Made by a program: the position numbers and the translations under genes. Below, one piece after another: positions 16,785 through 26,933 of a DNA stretch of 64,000 nt. The notes below the pieces were generated by a model, which saw nothing but the letters and a program-made list of their open reading frames with translations, ran no database searches and was not told where the DNA came from. How positions within the stretch are numbered: the first letter of the stretch is position 1; each line of letters begins with the position of its first letter. The stretch covers positions 1 to 64,000 of the forward strand of contig NZ_RPOH01000036.1 in assembly GCF_003818135.1 (NCBI RefSeq), given 5' to 3'. This DNA is from Buttiauxella warmboldiae (GTDB lineage: Bacteria; Pseudomonadota; Gammaproteobacteria; Enterobacterales; Enterobacteriaceae).

Positions 16785-17693
16785 TCATTCATGGGTACGC
16801 ACCAGCGGCAGCAGTTCATCCATCTTTTTTTCGACCGCCAGACTGCCCGCGCTTATCGCCTCAGCGGCCCGGTGGAAATCAAGCGTGGAAATTTGCGGGC
16901 AAAAAGGCTGCAGCAGAATATCCGGGGGGTCACCCGCCATCCGGTTGCGTTTTAAACGGTTTTCCAGCACCTGGATAGAGGTGGTCATGATTTCCATGGC
17001 CGTGGGGGTGGTATTGGCGCGTCGAAGGGTGATTTTACCGAGCTGCTCGCGTAAACGGCCACGCCAGCTATCAGGCTGCACCTGATGTTCCGCCAAAGGC
17101 GAGGTCATATTGACGGAGAGTAAATCTTGCTGCATCAGATGGGCGTCATGCTGCAGATCGACGGCGATAACAATATCGGCACCCAGCGCGCGCGTCAGCG
17201 AAACCGGCACCGGGTTCACCACCGCACCATCAACCAGCCAGTAGCCGTTATAGCCAACGGGGGACAATAACCCAGGCATACTGCAAGAAGCGCGTACCGC
17301 CTGGTGCAGATCGCCATCGGTAAACCACAGCTCGCGCCCGGTGCTTAAATTGGTCGCAACCGAGCCGAAACGCAGCGCGCAGTCTTCAATGTTCTCTTCG
17401 GTAATAATTTTACGAACGTTATTGAAAACTCTTTCACCCCGTAACAGGCCGCCACGCCGCCAGGAGAGATCCATCAGGCGCAGAACGTCCCAATAGCCGA
17501 ATGAACGCACCCAGCGTTCCATCATCGGCAGGCGATTGCTGGCATACGCCGCGCCCACCAGCGCCCCCACCGAGCAACCCGCTACGATATCAATCTGAAT
17601 ACCGGCCCGCTTTAACGCATTAATGACACCAATATGCGCCCATCCTTTTGCTGCACCCGACCCTAACGCCAGACCGATCTTTACCTGTCTCAT
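16785..17693 (-). CDS. rssA: Patatin-like phospholipase family protein RssA
   Basis: Predicted lipid acyl hydrolase of the bacterial patatin family; physiological substrate unknown. The start at MRQVKIGLALGSGAAKGW gives 302 residues (E. coli 301). The oxyanion-hole Gly-rich segment GLALGSGAAKGW, nucleophile Ser in GCSVG and the catalytic Asp in DGAVVNP are all present, so it is probably active. It precedes rssB with a 93-bp gap, the usual enteric pairing. Confidence 0.93.
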   Translation of the reverse strand: MRQVKIGLALGSGAAKGWAHIGVINALKRAGIQIDIVAGCSVGALVGAAYASNRLPMMERWVRSFGYWDVLRLMDLSWRRGGLLRGERVFNNVRKIITEENIEDCALRFGSVATNLSTGRELWFTDGDLHQAVRASCSMPGLLSPVGYNGYWLVDGAVVNPVPVSLTRALGADIVIAVDLQHDAHLMQQDLLSVNMTSPLAEHQVQPDSWRGRLREQLGKITLRRANTTPTAMEIMTTSIQVLENRLKRNRMAGDPPDILLQPFCPQISTLDFHRAAEAISAGSLAVEKKMDELLPLVRTHE

Positions 17694-17807
17694 TGCGCCT
17701 CGGTCTTTCTTCCCCGGTTTATCACCTCGTGACGAAGTCGCCACCGCTCAGTTAACATAGCTACCCCGCGTATTAACGCCGATATTTTTTGGAACCAAGG
17801 AGATGCT

Positions 17808-18266
17808 GTGTCGCAACTTTGCCCTTGCGGTAGCGGTCTGGAGTATAGCTTATGTTGCCAGCCATACCTACGCGCAGACGCCCATGCGCCAACCCCGTCA
17901 CAGCTTATGCGCTCGCGTTACAGCGCCTACGTGATGCAAGACGCAGATTATCTTGTCGCAACCTGGCATCCGCAAACGCGCAGCCCGTCGCTGAAAGCGG
18001 ATATTTTGGCCAGTTTTGGCTCCACATGCTGGTCAGGCCTGACGGTGTATGAAGCCGCTGCCGGAAACCATGAAAACGAAGGTTTCGTCAGTTTCGTCGC
18101 GCGCTTTGCGGAACAAGGCGCGGAAAGTGCCATCGTGGAGCGTTCTCGTTTTTTAAAGGAAAACGGTCAGTGGTACTATGTGGACGGAACGCGCCCACAG
18201 TTTGGTCGTAATGACCCCTGTCCCTGCGCTTCCGGCAAAAAATATAAAAAGTGTTGTGGGCGATAG
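17808..18266 (+). CDS. ychJ: YchJ, SEC-C zinc-motif protein
   Basis: Small protein of unknown function. The 152 residues contain two Cys-rich motifs, [13 protein letters not shown] at the N-terminus and the C-terminal SEC-C motif [15 protein letters not shown], separated by an NTF2-like UPF0225 domain. It starts at GTG with AAGGAG 5 bases upstream. Divergent from rssA. Confidence 0.93.
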   Translation: MSQLCPCGSGLEYSLCCQPYLRADAHAPTPSQLMRSRYSAYVMQDADYLVATWHPQTRSPSLKADILASFGSTCWSGLTVYEAAAGNHENEGFVSFVARFAEQGAESAIVERSRFLKENGQWYYVDGTRPQFGRNDPCPCASGKKYKKCCGR

Positions 18267-18318
18267 CGCTCCGTGGCACAACTCAGTCAGCAAACTCACG
18301 CACAACAGGACTCACCAA

Positions 18319-19164
18319 GTGACGCAAGCATTACAGCGAAAAGTACTACGCACTATCTGCCCCGATGCCAAAGGGCTTATCGCCAAAATCACCAACATCT
18401 GTTACAAGCACGAACTTAACATCGTGCAGAACAACGAGTTTGTCGACCATCGCACCGGACGCTTTTTTATGCGCACCGAGCTTGAAGGTATCTTCAACGA
18501 CACCACGCTGCTGGCGGATTTAGACGGCGCGCTGCCGCAAGGCTCGGTTCGTGAACTGATCCCCGCGGGCCGTCGTCGCGTGGTGATTCTGGTCACCAAG
18601 GAAGCGCACTGCCTGGGCGATCTATTAATGAAGGCCAACTACGGCGGTCTGGACGTCGAAATCGCCGCGGTAATCGGTAACCATGAAACCCTGCGCACGC
18701 TGGTTGAACGGTTTGATATTCCGTTTGAGCTGGTCAGCCATGAAGGGCTGACGCGTGAAGATCATGACAAACAGATGGCTGACGCAATTGCAGCGCATAA
18801 GCCTGACTACGTGGTGCTGGCTAAATATATGCGCGTGCTGACCCCTGAGTTCGTTTCACGCTTCCCAAACCAGATTATCAACATCCACCACTCGTTCCTG
18901 CCGGCGTTTATCGGCGCGCGCCCTTATCATCAGGCGTACGAACGCGGCGTGAAGATCGTTGGTGCCACCGCGCACTATGTGAATGACAATCTGGATGAAG
19001 GCCCAATCATCATGCAGGATGTTATTCATGTCGATCACACCTATAGCGCAGAAGATATGATGCGTGCCGGACGTGACGTTGAGAAGAACGTGCTGAGCCG
19101 CGCCCTCTACCAGGTGCTGGCGCAACGGGTGTTTGTTTACGGCAACCGCACTATCATTTTGTAG
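18319..19164 (+). CDS. purU: Formyltetrahydrofolate deformylase
   Basis: Hydrolyses 10-formyltetrahydrofolate to formate and tetrahydrofolate, supplying formate for PurT and balancing one-carbon pools. The chosen start is GTG at 18319, giving 281 residues starting (M)TQALQRKVLRTICPD. AGGA lies 8 bases upstream and E. coli PurU has 280 residues; a longer frame would run into ychJ. An N-terminal ACT domain (about 8-85) precedes the formyl-transferase fold with NIHHSFLPAF and the DNLDEGPII catalytic Asp segment. The gene begins 52 bases after ychJ. Confidence 0.95.
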   Translation: MTQALQRKVLRTICPDAKGLIAKITNICYKHELNIVQNNEFVDHRTGRFFMRTELEGIFNDTTLLADLDGALPQGSVRELIPAGRRRVVILVTKEAHCLGDLLMKANYGGLDVEIAAVIGNHETLRTLVERFDIPFELVSHEGLTREDHDKQMADAIAAHKPDYVVLAKYMRVLTPEFVSRFPNQIINIHHSFLPAFIGARPYHQAYERGVKIVGATAHYVNDNLDEGPIIMQDVIHVDHTYSAEDMMRAGRDVEKNVLSRALYQVLAQRVFVYGNRTIIL

Positions 19165-19244
19165 CCGCTAACCAATGAGTTGTTTAGCTTTACAACGTTA
19201 CGGGTAAAAAAACGGCAAACGATTCATTTTCTTACAGTGAACGC

Positions 19245-19272
19245 TTTACAGTGGCGCTTCATTTGATATGAT
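19245..19272 (+). promoter_or_regulatory. tRNA-Tyr operon promoter (stringent type)
   Basis: TTTACA (19245-19250), a 16-bp spacer and TATGAT (19267-19272), followed by the GC-rich discriminator GCGCCCCGC. This matches the E. coli tyrT promoter, a classic ppGpp-inhibited, FIS-activated promoter. FIS sites would lie in the AT-rich stretch 19190-19240, but I cannot place them exactly. Confidence 0.85.
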
Positions 19273-19326
19273 GCGCCCCGCTTCCTGATGAAGGAAGCAA
19301 CAGGGCCAGTAATAGCACTACCCCGT

Positions 19327-19411
<85 letters not shown>

Positions 19412-19464
19412 TTAATTAACTCGCTCTCTTCATCAAACGAGCACATTTCTTCCAGACTCCTCAC

Positions 19465-19540
19465 GGGGAAGGACGAGAAGCTTCGATTAAGGTTCGAGTC
19501 GAACGTAGTGAGACAACGTTGCTTCAGCAACGGTCATCCT
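19465..19540 (+). repeat. Diverged tRNA-Tyr-derived unit in the intergenic spacer
   Basis: Between the two tRNA genes, GGGGAAGGACGAGAAGCTTC and the bases after it (19465-19500) recur almost unchanged at 19742-19777. The unit then ends in ATCCTTCCC (from 19534), echoing the tRNA 3' end. It is the same type of element as the repeats after the second tRNA. Confidence 0.7.
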
Positions 19541-19602
19541 TCCCACTCCGTTCTTGAAGCCAACTCCAGATTGGTTTTCAAGCCGACAAGTACCACACCC
19601 CT

Positions 19603-19669
<67 letters not shown>

Positions 19670-19687
<18 letters not shown>

Positions 19688-19746
19688 TCTTCCAGTTATG
19701 CCTAAAACTTCCAATTTCGCACAGTATTCCAGATCCCCGTTGGGGA
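19670..19746 (+). repeat. rtT-like 77-bp repeat, copy A
   Basis: Begins with the last 18 bases of the second tRNA-Tyr (ATCCTTCCCCCGCCACCA) and runs to the GTTGGGGA at 19739-19746. It is identical over 77 bases to copy B at 19807, a period of 137. E. coli tyrT has 178-bp rtT repeats that likewise start with the tRNA 3' end. Confidence 0.9.
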
Positions 19747-19806
19747 AGGACGAGAAGCTTCGATTAAGGTTCGACTCACGGCAGTGAGAACGCGCAATGC
19801 GCGGTT

Positions 19807-19883
19807 ATCCTTCCCCCGCCACCATCTTCCAGTTATGCCTAAAACTTCCAATTTCGCACAGTATTCCAGATCCCCGTTGGGGA
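19807..19883 (+). repeat. rtT-like 77-bp repeat, copy B
   Basis: Exact second copy of 19670-19746, including 18 bases of tRNA 3' end but no tRNA body. Between the copies lies a hairpin-rich segment (CTCACGGCAGTGAG, then GCGCAATGCGC). A terminator follows at 19917. Confidence 0.9.
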
Positions 19884-19916
19884 GATGCAGGGATGAGGGA
19901 GCAAAAAACAGACAAA

Positions 19917-19944
19917 AAAATACCCGGTCGAAACCAGGTATTTT
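19917..19944. terminator. Terminator of tRNA-Tyr operon and narI
   Basis: Stem AAAATACC-CGG/CCA-GGTATTTT with one mismatch, A-run on the left and T-run on the right, lying 19 bases from the narI stop. It serves both converging transcripts. Confidence 0.85.
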
Positions 19945-19963
19945 CAAATCATGCAGGCAACGC

Positions 19964-20641
19964 TTAACGACGAGCGCGAACTATCTGATACTTACGCGTC
20001 AGATACTCCACCGGTGCGCTCCATACGTGCACCAGACGGGTGAACGGGAACAGCAGGAACAGCGTCATACCCAGCGCCAGGTGCACGCGGAAGATAAACG
20101 CCACGCCATCCAGATGCTCAGAGGCACCGCCGTGGAACGTCACCACCGCCTGCGCCCAGCCCACCAGCTTCATCATCTCGCTGCCGTCCATATGCTGGGC
20201 GGAGAACGGAATGGTCAGCAGACCCAGCGCACACTGGATCATCAGCAAGCTGAGGATCAGGATGTCAGCCGCGCTTGATGTCGCACGAATGCGTGGGTTA
20301 AACAGGCGGCGTTTAAGCAGCAGCAAACCGCCCACCAGCGTCATAACTCCACTGGCACCGCCGGCAATCATCGCCATCTTCTGCTTCACATCAATGGGCA
20401 GGAACGACTCGTACATCCAGTGCGGCGTTAGCATGCCGAGGAAGTGCCCGGCAAAAATACCTAAAATTCCGATATGGAACAGGTTGGAGGCCAGATTCAT
20501 CCCTTTGCGGTCGAGCATCTGGCTGGAACCCGCTTTCCAGGTGTACTGACCGTAGTCGTAACGCAGCCAGCTACCCAGCAGGAACACCGTCCCGCAAATG
20601 TACGGATATATGTCGTAGAAGAACACATTGAGAAAATGCAT
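19964..20641 (-). CDS. narI: Respiratory nitrate reductase gamma subunit NarI
   Basis: Membrane cytochrome b subunit that oxidises quinol and passes electrons to NarH. The 225-residue protein has five hydrophobic helices and the N-terminal [18 protein letters not shown] typical of NarI. The conserved His residues at about 56, 66, 187 and 205 are the ligands of its two b hemes in the E. coli enzyme. It is the last gene of narGHJI, 2 bases after narJ. Confidence 0.97.
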   Translation of the reverse strand: MHFLNVFFYDIYPYICGTVFLLGSWLRYDYGQYTWKAGSSQMLDRKGMNLASNLFHIGILGIFAGHFLGMLTPHWMYESFLPIDVKQKMAMIAGGASGVMTLVGGLLLLKRRLFNPRIRATSSAADILILSLLMIQCALGLLTIPFSAQHMDGSEMMKLVGWAQAVVTFHGGASEHLDGVAFIFRVHLALGMTLFLLFPFTRLVHVWSAPVEYLTRKYQIVRARR

Positions 20642-20643
20642 GA

Positions 20644-21345
20644 TTACTGTCCTCCGATATTCAGATACTGCGGAGCGACAGCCCCGGCAAAACGACGCTG
20701 ATGGTTGCCAATTTCAGACTCCCCGCACCCGGCGTCTGCAACAAATTTCACCTGCTCTTCTTCCCAGACCGCATCCAGCGCCTGCGGAGTGTCATCACGT
20801 GCTTCACCGGCAATTTGCTGGCTAACGCTTTCCACCGCCACATCGCTTTGCGACAGACCCAGCAGCACGTCAAACAGCGCCGCATAATCACTTTCACGCT
20901 GCTTCAGGCGGGCGGCCAGCAGCGCCAGAATCGGCGCCACATCCTGCAAGCCGCCACGCGCTTCGGCCTCAGCACGCTGCGAGAGATATTCCAGATACAG
21001 CGGCAGATGGTCCGGCAGCTCGCGGCTGTCGATTTCCATTCCGGCCTGCTGATACTGGTTCATCAGGTTGACCATCGCCTGCCCGCGGTCACGGGATTCG
21101 CCGTGAACGTGTTCAAACAGCAATAATGACGTCGCGCGTCCCCGGTCAAACAGCTCGCTGTAGCTCGCCTGCGCATCCAGCAGGTCACGGCTGCACAATG
21201 CAGTAATGAAACCGTTAAGCTGAGCCGCCTGCTGCAAATTCAGCGCGCAGCCTTCAGCCAGCGCCTCGCGAAGTTCCTGCTGATGCTGCCACAGGGCAGC
21301 ATCCGGGTACTCGAGCAAACGGGAAATCACCAGAAGTTCAATCAT
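20644..21345 (-). CDS. narJ: Nitrate reductase molybdenum cofactor assembly chaperone NarJ
   Basis: Dedicated chaperone that binds NarG and directs insertion of the molybdenum cofactor and Fe-S cluster before membrane docking; it is not part of the final enzyme. The 233-residue, mostly helical protein has the TorD/DmsD family core [11 protein letters not shown]. The start overlaps the narH stop by 4 bases. Confidence 0.96.
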   Translation of the reverse strand: MIELLVISRLLEYPDAALWQHQQELREALAEGCALNLQQAAQLNGFITALCSRDLLDAQASYSELFDRGRATSLLLFEHVHGESRDRGQAMVNLMNQYQQAGMEIDSRELPDHLPLYLEYLSQRAEAEARGGLQDVAPILALLAARLKQRESDYAALFDVLLGLSQSDVAVESVSQQIAGEARDDTPQALDAVWEEEQVKFVADAGCGESEIGNHQRRFAGAVAPQYLNIGGQ

Positions 21346-22877
21346 GATTTTGGCTCCGTTTTGCTGGACACATCAATCGCGTCAATGCGTTTGCTGTTGA
21401 ACAGATTGAATTTGGAATCCGAACCGTGGCAACCGTCGCCGAAGCTAAAACCGCAGCCTTTGCTTTCAGGGAATGCATCTGCAGCCAGTTCACGGTGACT
21501 GCTGGGGATCACGAAGCGATCTTCGTAGTTCGCAATGGCCAGATAGCGATACATTTCCTGCGCCTGCGCTTCGGTCAAGCCCACTTCTTCCAGCGCGCTG
21601 ATATCGTGAACGCCTTCCACGGTTTCCGCACGTTTGTAGTGGCGCATCGCCATCATGCGTTTCAGAGCGCGCAGTACCGGGGCGGTATCACCCGCCGTCA
21701 GCAGGTTCGCCAGATATTCCACCGGAATACGCAGGCTTTCCACATCAGGCAGAATACCGGTGTGCGGCAGTTCGCCCGCATCAGCCGCAGACTGAATTGG
21801 CGATAACGGCGGTACGTACCACACCATCGGCAGCGTGCGGTATTCCGGATGCAGCGGCAGCGCCAGCTTCCAGTCCATCGCCATTTTATAAACCGGCGAC
21901 TGCTGCGCGGCGTCAATCACGCTCTGTGGAATGCCATCTTTCAGCGCTTGCTCAATCACCGCCGGGTCATTCGGGTTGAGGAAAATGCTCAACTGACGCT
22001 CGTAGAGATCTTTTTCGTTCTCGGTGCTGGCTGCGGATTCAATCGCATCCGCGTCATACAACAACACGCCGAGGTAACGAATACGACCTACGCAAGTCTC
22101 GGAACAGACAGTTGGCTGGCCTGCTTCGATACGCGGGTAACAGAAAATGCACTTCTCTGATTTGCCGCTCTTCCAGTTGAAGTAGATTTTCTTGTACGGG
22201 CAGCCGGTGATGCACATCCGCCAGCCGCGGCATTTATCCTGATCGATAAGCACGATACCGTCTTCTTCGCGCTTGTAGATAGCACCGCTCGGGCAGGTCG
22301 CCGCACACGCCGGGTTCAGGCAGTGTTCGCACAGCCGCGGCAGATAAGCCATAAAGGTGTTTTCGAACTGGCCATACATCGCTTTCTGCATGTTCTGGAA
22401 GTTCTGATCTTTGGCGCGCTTATCAAATTCGCCGCCGAGGATCTCTTCCCAGTTCGGGCCCGCTTCGATTTTGTTCATCCGCTGCCCGGTAATCAGCGAG
22501 CGCGGGCGCGCAATCGGCTGATGTTTCCCTTCCGGCGCGTTGTGCAGATGCTGGTAGTCATAATCAAACGGCTCGTAGTAATCGTCGATGCCCGGCAGAT
22601 GCGGGTTAGCGAAGATTTTACCCAGCAACATCGCACGGTTGCCCATGCGCGGCTGCAGTTTGCCGTTGATTTTACGGATCCAGCCGCCCTTCCATTTCTC
22701 CTGGTTTTCCCAGTCGTTCGGGTAGCCAATCCCCGGTTTGGTTTCGACGTTATTGAACCACGCGTACTCCATCCCTTCGCGGCTGGTCCAGACGTTTTTA
22801 CAGGTCACAGAACAGGTGTGACAGCCGATGCATTTATCAAGATTCAGCACCATGCCGACTTGTGAACGAATTTTCAT
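21342..22877 (-). CDS. narH: Respiratory nitrate reductase beta subunit NarH
   Basis: Electron-transfer subunit carrying four Fe-S clusters between NarI and NarG on the cytoplasmic face. The 511-residue protein shows the Cys groups CIGCHTCSVTC (from residue 16), CEHCLNPACAATC, CRGWRMCITGC and CIFC...CSETC. The Trp in CRGW replaces the usual fourth Cys, as expected for the 3Fe-4S cluster of this family. It overlaps both narG and narJ by 4 bases. Confidence 0.98.
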   Translation of the reverse strand: MKIRSQVGMVLNLDKCIGCHTCSVTCKNVWTSREGMEYAWFNNVETKPGIGYPNDWENQEKWKGGWIRKINGKLQPRMGNRAMLLGKIFANPHLPGIDDYYEPFDYDYQHLHNAPEGKHQPIARPRSLITGQRMNKIEAGPNWEEILGGEFDKRAKDQNFQNMQKAMYGQFENTFMAYLPRLCEHCLNPACAATCPSGAIYKREEDGIVLIDQDKCRGWRMCITGCPYKKIYFNWKSGKSEKCIFCYPRIEAGQPTVCSETCVGRIRYLGVLLYDADAIESAASTENEKDLYERQLSIFLNPNDPAVIEQALKDGIPQSVIDAAQQSPVYKMAMDWKLALPLHPEYRTLPMVWYVPPLSPIQSAADAGELPHTGILPDVESLRIPVEYLANLLTAGDTAPVLRALKRMMAMRHYKRAETVEGVHDISALEEVGLTEAQAQEMYRYLAIANYEDRFVIPSSHRELAADAFPESKGCGFSFGDGCHGSDSKFNLFNSKRIDAIDVSSKTEPKS

Positions 22878-25800
22878 TTTACGCTCTCCTGTTTCTGGTC
22901 GTTGCCTTCACCGTCTAACCAGTTAATGTCTTTCATCTTGCGCACCACCACGAACTCATCACGGTTAGAACCCACGGTGCCGTAGTAGTTAAAGCCATAG
23001 GCCAGCTGCGCATAGCCACCAATCATGTGCGTCGGTTTCGGGCTAATTCGGGTGACCGAGTTATGGATCCCGCCGCGTTGCCCGGTAATTTCAGAACCCG
23101 GCAGATTCACGATGCGTTCCTGAGCGTGATACATCATCGTCATGCCTTCCGGCACACGCTGGCTCACTACCGCACGCGCCGTCAGCGCGCCGTTTTTGTT
23201 GAACACTTCAATCCAGTCGTTATCTTCAATGCCCAGATCTTTGGCGTCGATTTCACTCATCCAGACAATCGGCCCGCCGCGTGACAGCGTCAGCATCAGC
23301 AGGTTGTCGCTGTAGGTGGAGTGAATGCCCCATTTCTGGTGCGGCGTCAGGAAGTTCAACGCTTTCTCTGGGTTACCGTTGGATTTTTTACCCATCACGC
23401 CTTTCACCGAGCGGGTATCAATCGGTGGACGGTACACCAGCAGGCTTTCGCCAAAATCGCGCATCCACTGGTGATCCTGATACAGCTGCTGGCGGCCAGA
23501 CAGCGTGCGCCATGGGATCAGCTCGTGAACGTTGGTGTAACCGGCGCTGTAAGAAACGTGTTCATCTTCAAGGCCAGACCAGGTCGGGCTGGAGATGATT
23601 TTGCGTGGTTGCGCCTGGATATCGCGGAAGCGAATCTTTTCGTCTTCTTTATTCAGCGCCAGGTGCGTGTGGTCACGACCAGTAAATTCGCTGAGTGCCG
23701 CCCAGGCTTTTACTGCCACCTGGCCGTTGGTTTCCGGTGCCAGCGTCAGGATCATTTCTGCGGCATCGATCGCCGTGTTGATCATCGGCTGGCCTTTCGC
23801 CGGGCCTTCGGTTTTGGTGTAGTTAAGCTTGCGCAGCAGATCCATCTCAGACTGCGTGTTCCACGCAATTCCTTTGCCGCCGTTGCCGATGGTTTCCAGC
23901 AATGGACCGATAGAGGTAAAACGCTCGTAGGTTGCCGGATAATCACGCTCAACCGTCACCAGATGCGGTGCGGTTTTACCCGGGATCAGGTCGCATTCGC
24001 CTTTTTTCCAGTCCATTACGCCAAACGGCTGCGCCAGTTCTGCGGCCGAGTCGTGCTGAATCGGCAGCGTCACCACATCGGTTTCTTTGCCTAAATGGCC
24101 GACACATACCTCGGAGAATTTCTTCGCGATGGCCTTATAGATTTCCCAGTCGCTTTTCGAATCCCATGCGGGGTCAACGGCTGCAGAAAGCGGGTGAATA
24201 AACGGATGCATATCCGAGGTATTCATGTCGTCTTTCTCATACCAGGTTGCGGTTGGCAGCACGATATCGGAGTACAAACAGGTGCTCGACAGGCGGAAGT
24301 CCAGCGTCACCACTAAATCCAGTTTGCCATCCAGACCGTTGTCCACCCACTCGACTTCTTCCGGCATCACGCCGCCTTCTTTGCCCAAATCTTTACCCTG
24401 AATACCGTTCTCGGTACCCAGCAGGTATTTGAGCATGTACTCATGGCCCTTGCCGGAGGAACCCAGCAGGTTTGAGCGCCAGACGAACAGGTTGCGCGGA
24501 TGGTTGTTGCCCGCATCCGGCTGTTCTGCCGCAAAGCGAATGTCGCCGTTTTTCAACTGCTGCGCGGTGAAGTCAGCCGGGCTCATGCCTGCCGCTTTTG
24601 CCTGCTTCGCAATGTGCAGCGGGTTGGTGTTGAGCTGTGGAGCCGACGGCAGCCAGCCCATGCGTTCAGCACGCACGTTGAAGTCAATCAGGTGGCCGCT
24701 GTAACGGGATTTATCCGCCAGCGGCGACAGCAGCTCTTCAGCAGTTAACGACTCATAGCGCCACTGGCTGGAGTGGTTATAGAAGAACGAGGTGCTGTTC
24801 ATGTGGCGCGGCGGGCGCTGCCAGTCAAGGGCGAAGGCAAGCGGAGTCCAGCCGGTTTGCGGGCGCAGTTTTTCCTGGCCCACATAGTGTGCCCAGCCGC
24901 CGCCGCTTTGGCCGACGCAACCGCAGAAGATCAGCATGTTGATCAGGCCACGGTAGTTCATGTCCATGTGGAACCAATGGTTCATACCGGCACCGACGAT
25001 GATCATCGAGCGGCCATGGGTTTTGTCAGCGTTGTCGGCAAATTCGCGGGCAATGCGGATGATGTTCTGGCGGGAAACGCCGGTGATTTGCTCGGCCCAC
25101 GCCGGGGTATAAGCTTTCACATCGTCATAGCTGGAAGCGCAGTTTTCGTCGCCCAGGCCGCGATCCAGACCGTAGTTCGCCAGCGTCAGGTCATAAACGG
25201 TAGTGACCAACGCGGTAGAACCATCCGCCAGCTGAATACGCTTAACCGGCAGTTTATGCATCAGCACGTTATCAAGCTTAACGTTGTTGAAGTGCTCGGT
25301 GCTTTCGCCGCCGAAGTATGGGAAACCAACGTCTGCTACTTCGTCATGGCTGCCGAGCAGGCTCAGGCGCAGTTCAGCCTCTTCACCGCTGGTGCCGTCA
25401 CGCTGTTCGAGATTCCACTTGCCTTTCTCGCCCCAGCGATAACCGATGGAGCCGTTCGGTGCCAGCAGCTCACCGTTCTGGCCGTCGATAGCCACCGTTT
25501 TCCACTGCGGGTTATTTTCCTGCCCCAGGCCATCCACCAGGTCAGATGCGCGCAGCATGCGGCCCGCGGCATAGAAACCGTCACGCTCTTCAAGCATCAC
25601 CAGCATTGGCATGTCGGTGTAGCGGCGCACGTAATCGGTGAAGTATTGGCTTGGGTTATCAAGGTGGAACTCACGCAGCATGACGTGGCCCATCGCCAAC
25701 GCCATCGCCGCATCGGTACCCTGTTTCGGTGCCAGCCACTGGTCGCACAGTTTGGCGATTTCCGCGTAGTCCGGCGTTACCGCTACGGTTTTGGTGCCTT

Positions 25801-26620
25801 TGTAGCGCACTTCGGTAAAGAAGTGGGCGTCCGGAGTACGGGTCTGTGGAACGTTCGAGCCCCAGGCCATAATGTAGCTGGAGTTATACCAGTCGGCAGA
25901 TTCCGGAACGTCCGTCTGTTCGCCCCAGGTCATTGGCGACGCAGGCGGCAAATCGCAATACCAGTCGTAGAAGCTCAGGCAGGTACCGCCAATCAGCGAC
26001 AGATAACGGGCGCCGGAAGCGTAAGAAACCATCGACATTGCCGGGATTGGCGAGAAGCCGGCGATACGGTCAGGGCCGAAATTTTTTGCGGTAAAGACGT
26101 TAGCCGCCGCGATCAGTTCGTTCACTTCCTGCCAGCTTGAGCGCACAAAGCCACCGCGGCCGCGGGCTTGTTTATAGCTCTTTGCTTTTTCCGGGTCATT
26201 GACGATCGAGGCCCAGGCGTTTACCGGATCTTCATGGAGCGTTTTTGCTTCACGCCAGAGTTTGATCAGGCGCTTGCGCATCAAAGGATATTTCAGGCGG
26301 TTGGCGCTATAGAGATACCAGGAGTAGCTCGCACCTCGCGGGCAGCCGCGCGGTTCATGGTTTGGCATATCAGGACGGGTGCGCGGATAGTCGGTTTGCT
26401 GGGTTTCCCAGGTGACCAGACCGCTTTTAACATAGATCTTCCAGCTACAGGAGCCCGTGCAGTTTACACCGTGTGTGGAACGGACCACTTTATCGTGCTG
26501 CCACCGCTGGCGATAACCTTCTTCCCAATCACGATTGGTATCGAGCAGTTGGCCATGTCCATCGGCAAAAGTTTCGCCCTTCTGTTTGAAGTAGCGAAAC
26601 CGGTCAAGAAATTTGCTCAT
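22874..26620 (-). CDS. narG: Respiratory nitrate reductase alpha subunit NarG
   Basis: Catalytic subunit that reduces nitrate to nitrite in anaerobic respiration, with a bis-MGD molybdenum cofactor and the FS0 4Fe-4S cluster. At 1248 residues it matches E. coli (1247). The N-terminal STHGVNCTGSCSW motif provides the cluster ligands, including the unusual His, and RGCPRGASYSW supplies the next Cys. It is the first gene of narGHJI, preceded by an FNR box. A long overlapping frame on the other strand (24773-26140) has no recognisable family. Confidence 0.99.
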   Translation of the reverse strand: MSKFLDRFRYFKQKGETFADGHGQLLDTNRDWEEGYRQRWQHDKVVRSTHGVNCTGSCSWKIYVKSGLVTWETQQTDYPRTRPDMPNHEPRGCPRGASYSWYLYSANRLKYPLMRKRLIKLWREAKTLHEDPVNAWASIVNDPEKAKSYKQARGRGGFVRSSWQEVNELIAAANVFTAKNFGPDRIAGFSPIPAMSMVSYASGARYLSLIGGTCLSFYDWYCDLPPASPMTWGEQTDVPESADWYNSSYIMAWGSNVPQTRTPDAHFFTEVRYKGTKTVAVTPDYAEIAKLCDQWLAPKQGTDAAMALAMGHVMLREFHLDNPSQYFTDYVRRYTDMPMLVMLEERDGFYAAGRMLRASDLVDGLGQENNPQWKTVAIDGQNGELLAPNGSIGYRWGEKGKWNLEQRDGTSGEEAELRLSLLGSHDEVADVGFPYFGGESTEHFNNVKLDNVLMHKLPVKRIQLADGSTALVTTVYDLTLANYGLDRGLGDENCASSYDDVKAYTPAWAEQITGVSRQNIIRIAREFADNADKTHGRSMIIVGAGMNHWFHMDMNYRGLINMLIFCGCVGQSGGGWAHYVGQEKLRPQTGWTPLAFALDWQRPPRHMNSTSFFYNHSSQWRYESLTAEELLSPLADKSRYSGHLIDFNVRAERMGWLPSAPQLNTNPLHIAKQAKAAGMSPADFTAQQLKNGDIRFAAEQPDAGNNHPRNLFVWRSNLLGSSGKGHEYMLKYLLGTENGIQGKDLGKEGGVMPEEVEWVDNGLDGKLDLVVTLDFRLSSTCLYSDIVLPTATWYEKDDMNTSDMHPFIHPLSAAVDPAWDSKSDWEIYKAIAKKFSEVCVGHLGKETDVVTLPIQHDSAAELAQPFGVMDWKKGECDLIPGKTAPHLVTVERDYPATYERFTSIGPLLETIGNGGKGIAWNTQSEMDLLRKLNYTKTEGPAKGQPMINTAIDAAEMILTLAPETNGQVAVKAWAALSEFTGRDHTHLALNKEDEKIRFRDIQAQPRKIISSPTWSGLEDEHVSYSAGYTNVHELIPWRTLSGRQQLYQDHQWMRDFGESLLVYRPPIDTRSVKGVMGKKSNGNPEKALNFLTPHQKWGIHSTYSDNLLMLTLSRGGPIVWMSEIDAKDLGIEDNDWIEVFNKNGALTARAVVSQRVPEGMTMMYHAQERIVNLPGSEITGQRGGIHNSVTRISPKPTHMIGGYAQLAYGFNYYGTVGSNRDEFVVVRKMKDINWLDGEGNDQKQESVK

Positions 26621-26713
26621 CGGGGTTCTCCTGATGTGGAGCCTGGAGGCTCTATCTTATGAATACAACATTGCTAACGAGCAGCACGGTAACCCGCTCA
26701 AAAGCGGGGAGAA

Positions 26714-26727
26714 TTGATAACGATCAA
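26714..26727. promoter_or_regulatory. FNR box of narG promoter
   Basis: TTGATAACGATCAA is a perfect FNR palindrome. Centred at 26720.5, it puts the predicted narG start of transcription near 26679 if it acts at -41.5. TTACCGT on the minus strand is then at the -10 position, as in E. coli narG. Confidence 0.88.
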
Positions 26728-26872
26728 CTCCATTTGCGGACATTTTGCGCCGCAGCGGTTGATATACCACCAAAGTAGCAATCAAGGATATCCAGTTAAT
26801 TCATTGAAAATAAAGCAATTAACATCATTTATCTGGTAGCAAGGGAGTAGTGATATCAGCGCCAGGGTATTA

Positions 26873-26879
26873 AGGGGTA
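26873..26879 (-). promoter_or_regulatory. NarL heptamer at about -197 of narG
   Basis: TACCCCT on the minus strand fits the NarL consensus TACYNMT. Its distance from the predicted start matches the upstream NarL site near -195 known for E. coli narG. Confidence 0.55.
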
Positions 26880-26907
26880 CATCCGCTGGATATCAGGTTG
26901 GTCTGGC

Positions 26908-26933
26908 AAAAAAAAGCGCGACCGAAGTCGCGC
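26908..26933 (-). terminator. narK terminator
   Basis: On the minus strand the stem GCGCGAC/GTCGCGC closes a TTCG tetraloop and is followed by eight or more T. It lies 26 bases past the narK stop. Confidence 0.95.

Noticed and set aside
19702-19947. Minus-strand 81-codon frame across the tRNA-derived repeats, at the place of E. coli tpr
   Set aside because: It is on the wrong strand for tpr, its sequence is dictated by the repeats, and it is not basic/protamine-like.
24773-26140. 455-codon open frame on the plus strand opposite narG
   Set aside because: It lies wholly antisense to a fully conserved gene, has no recognisable domain or ribosome-binding site, and is typical of third-position GC bias.
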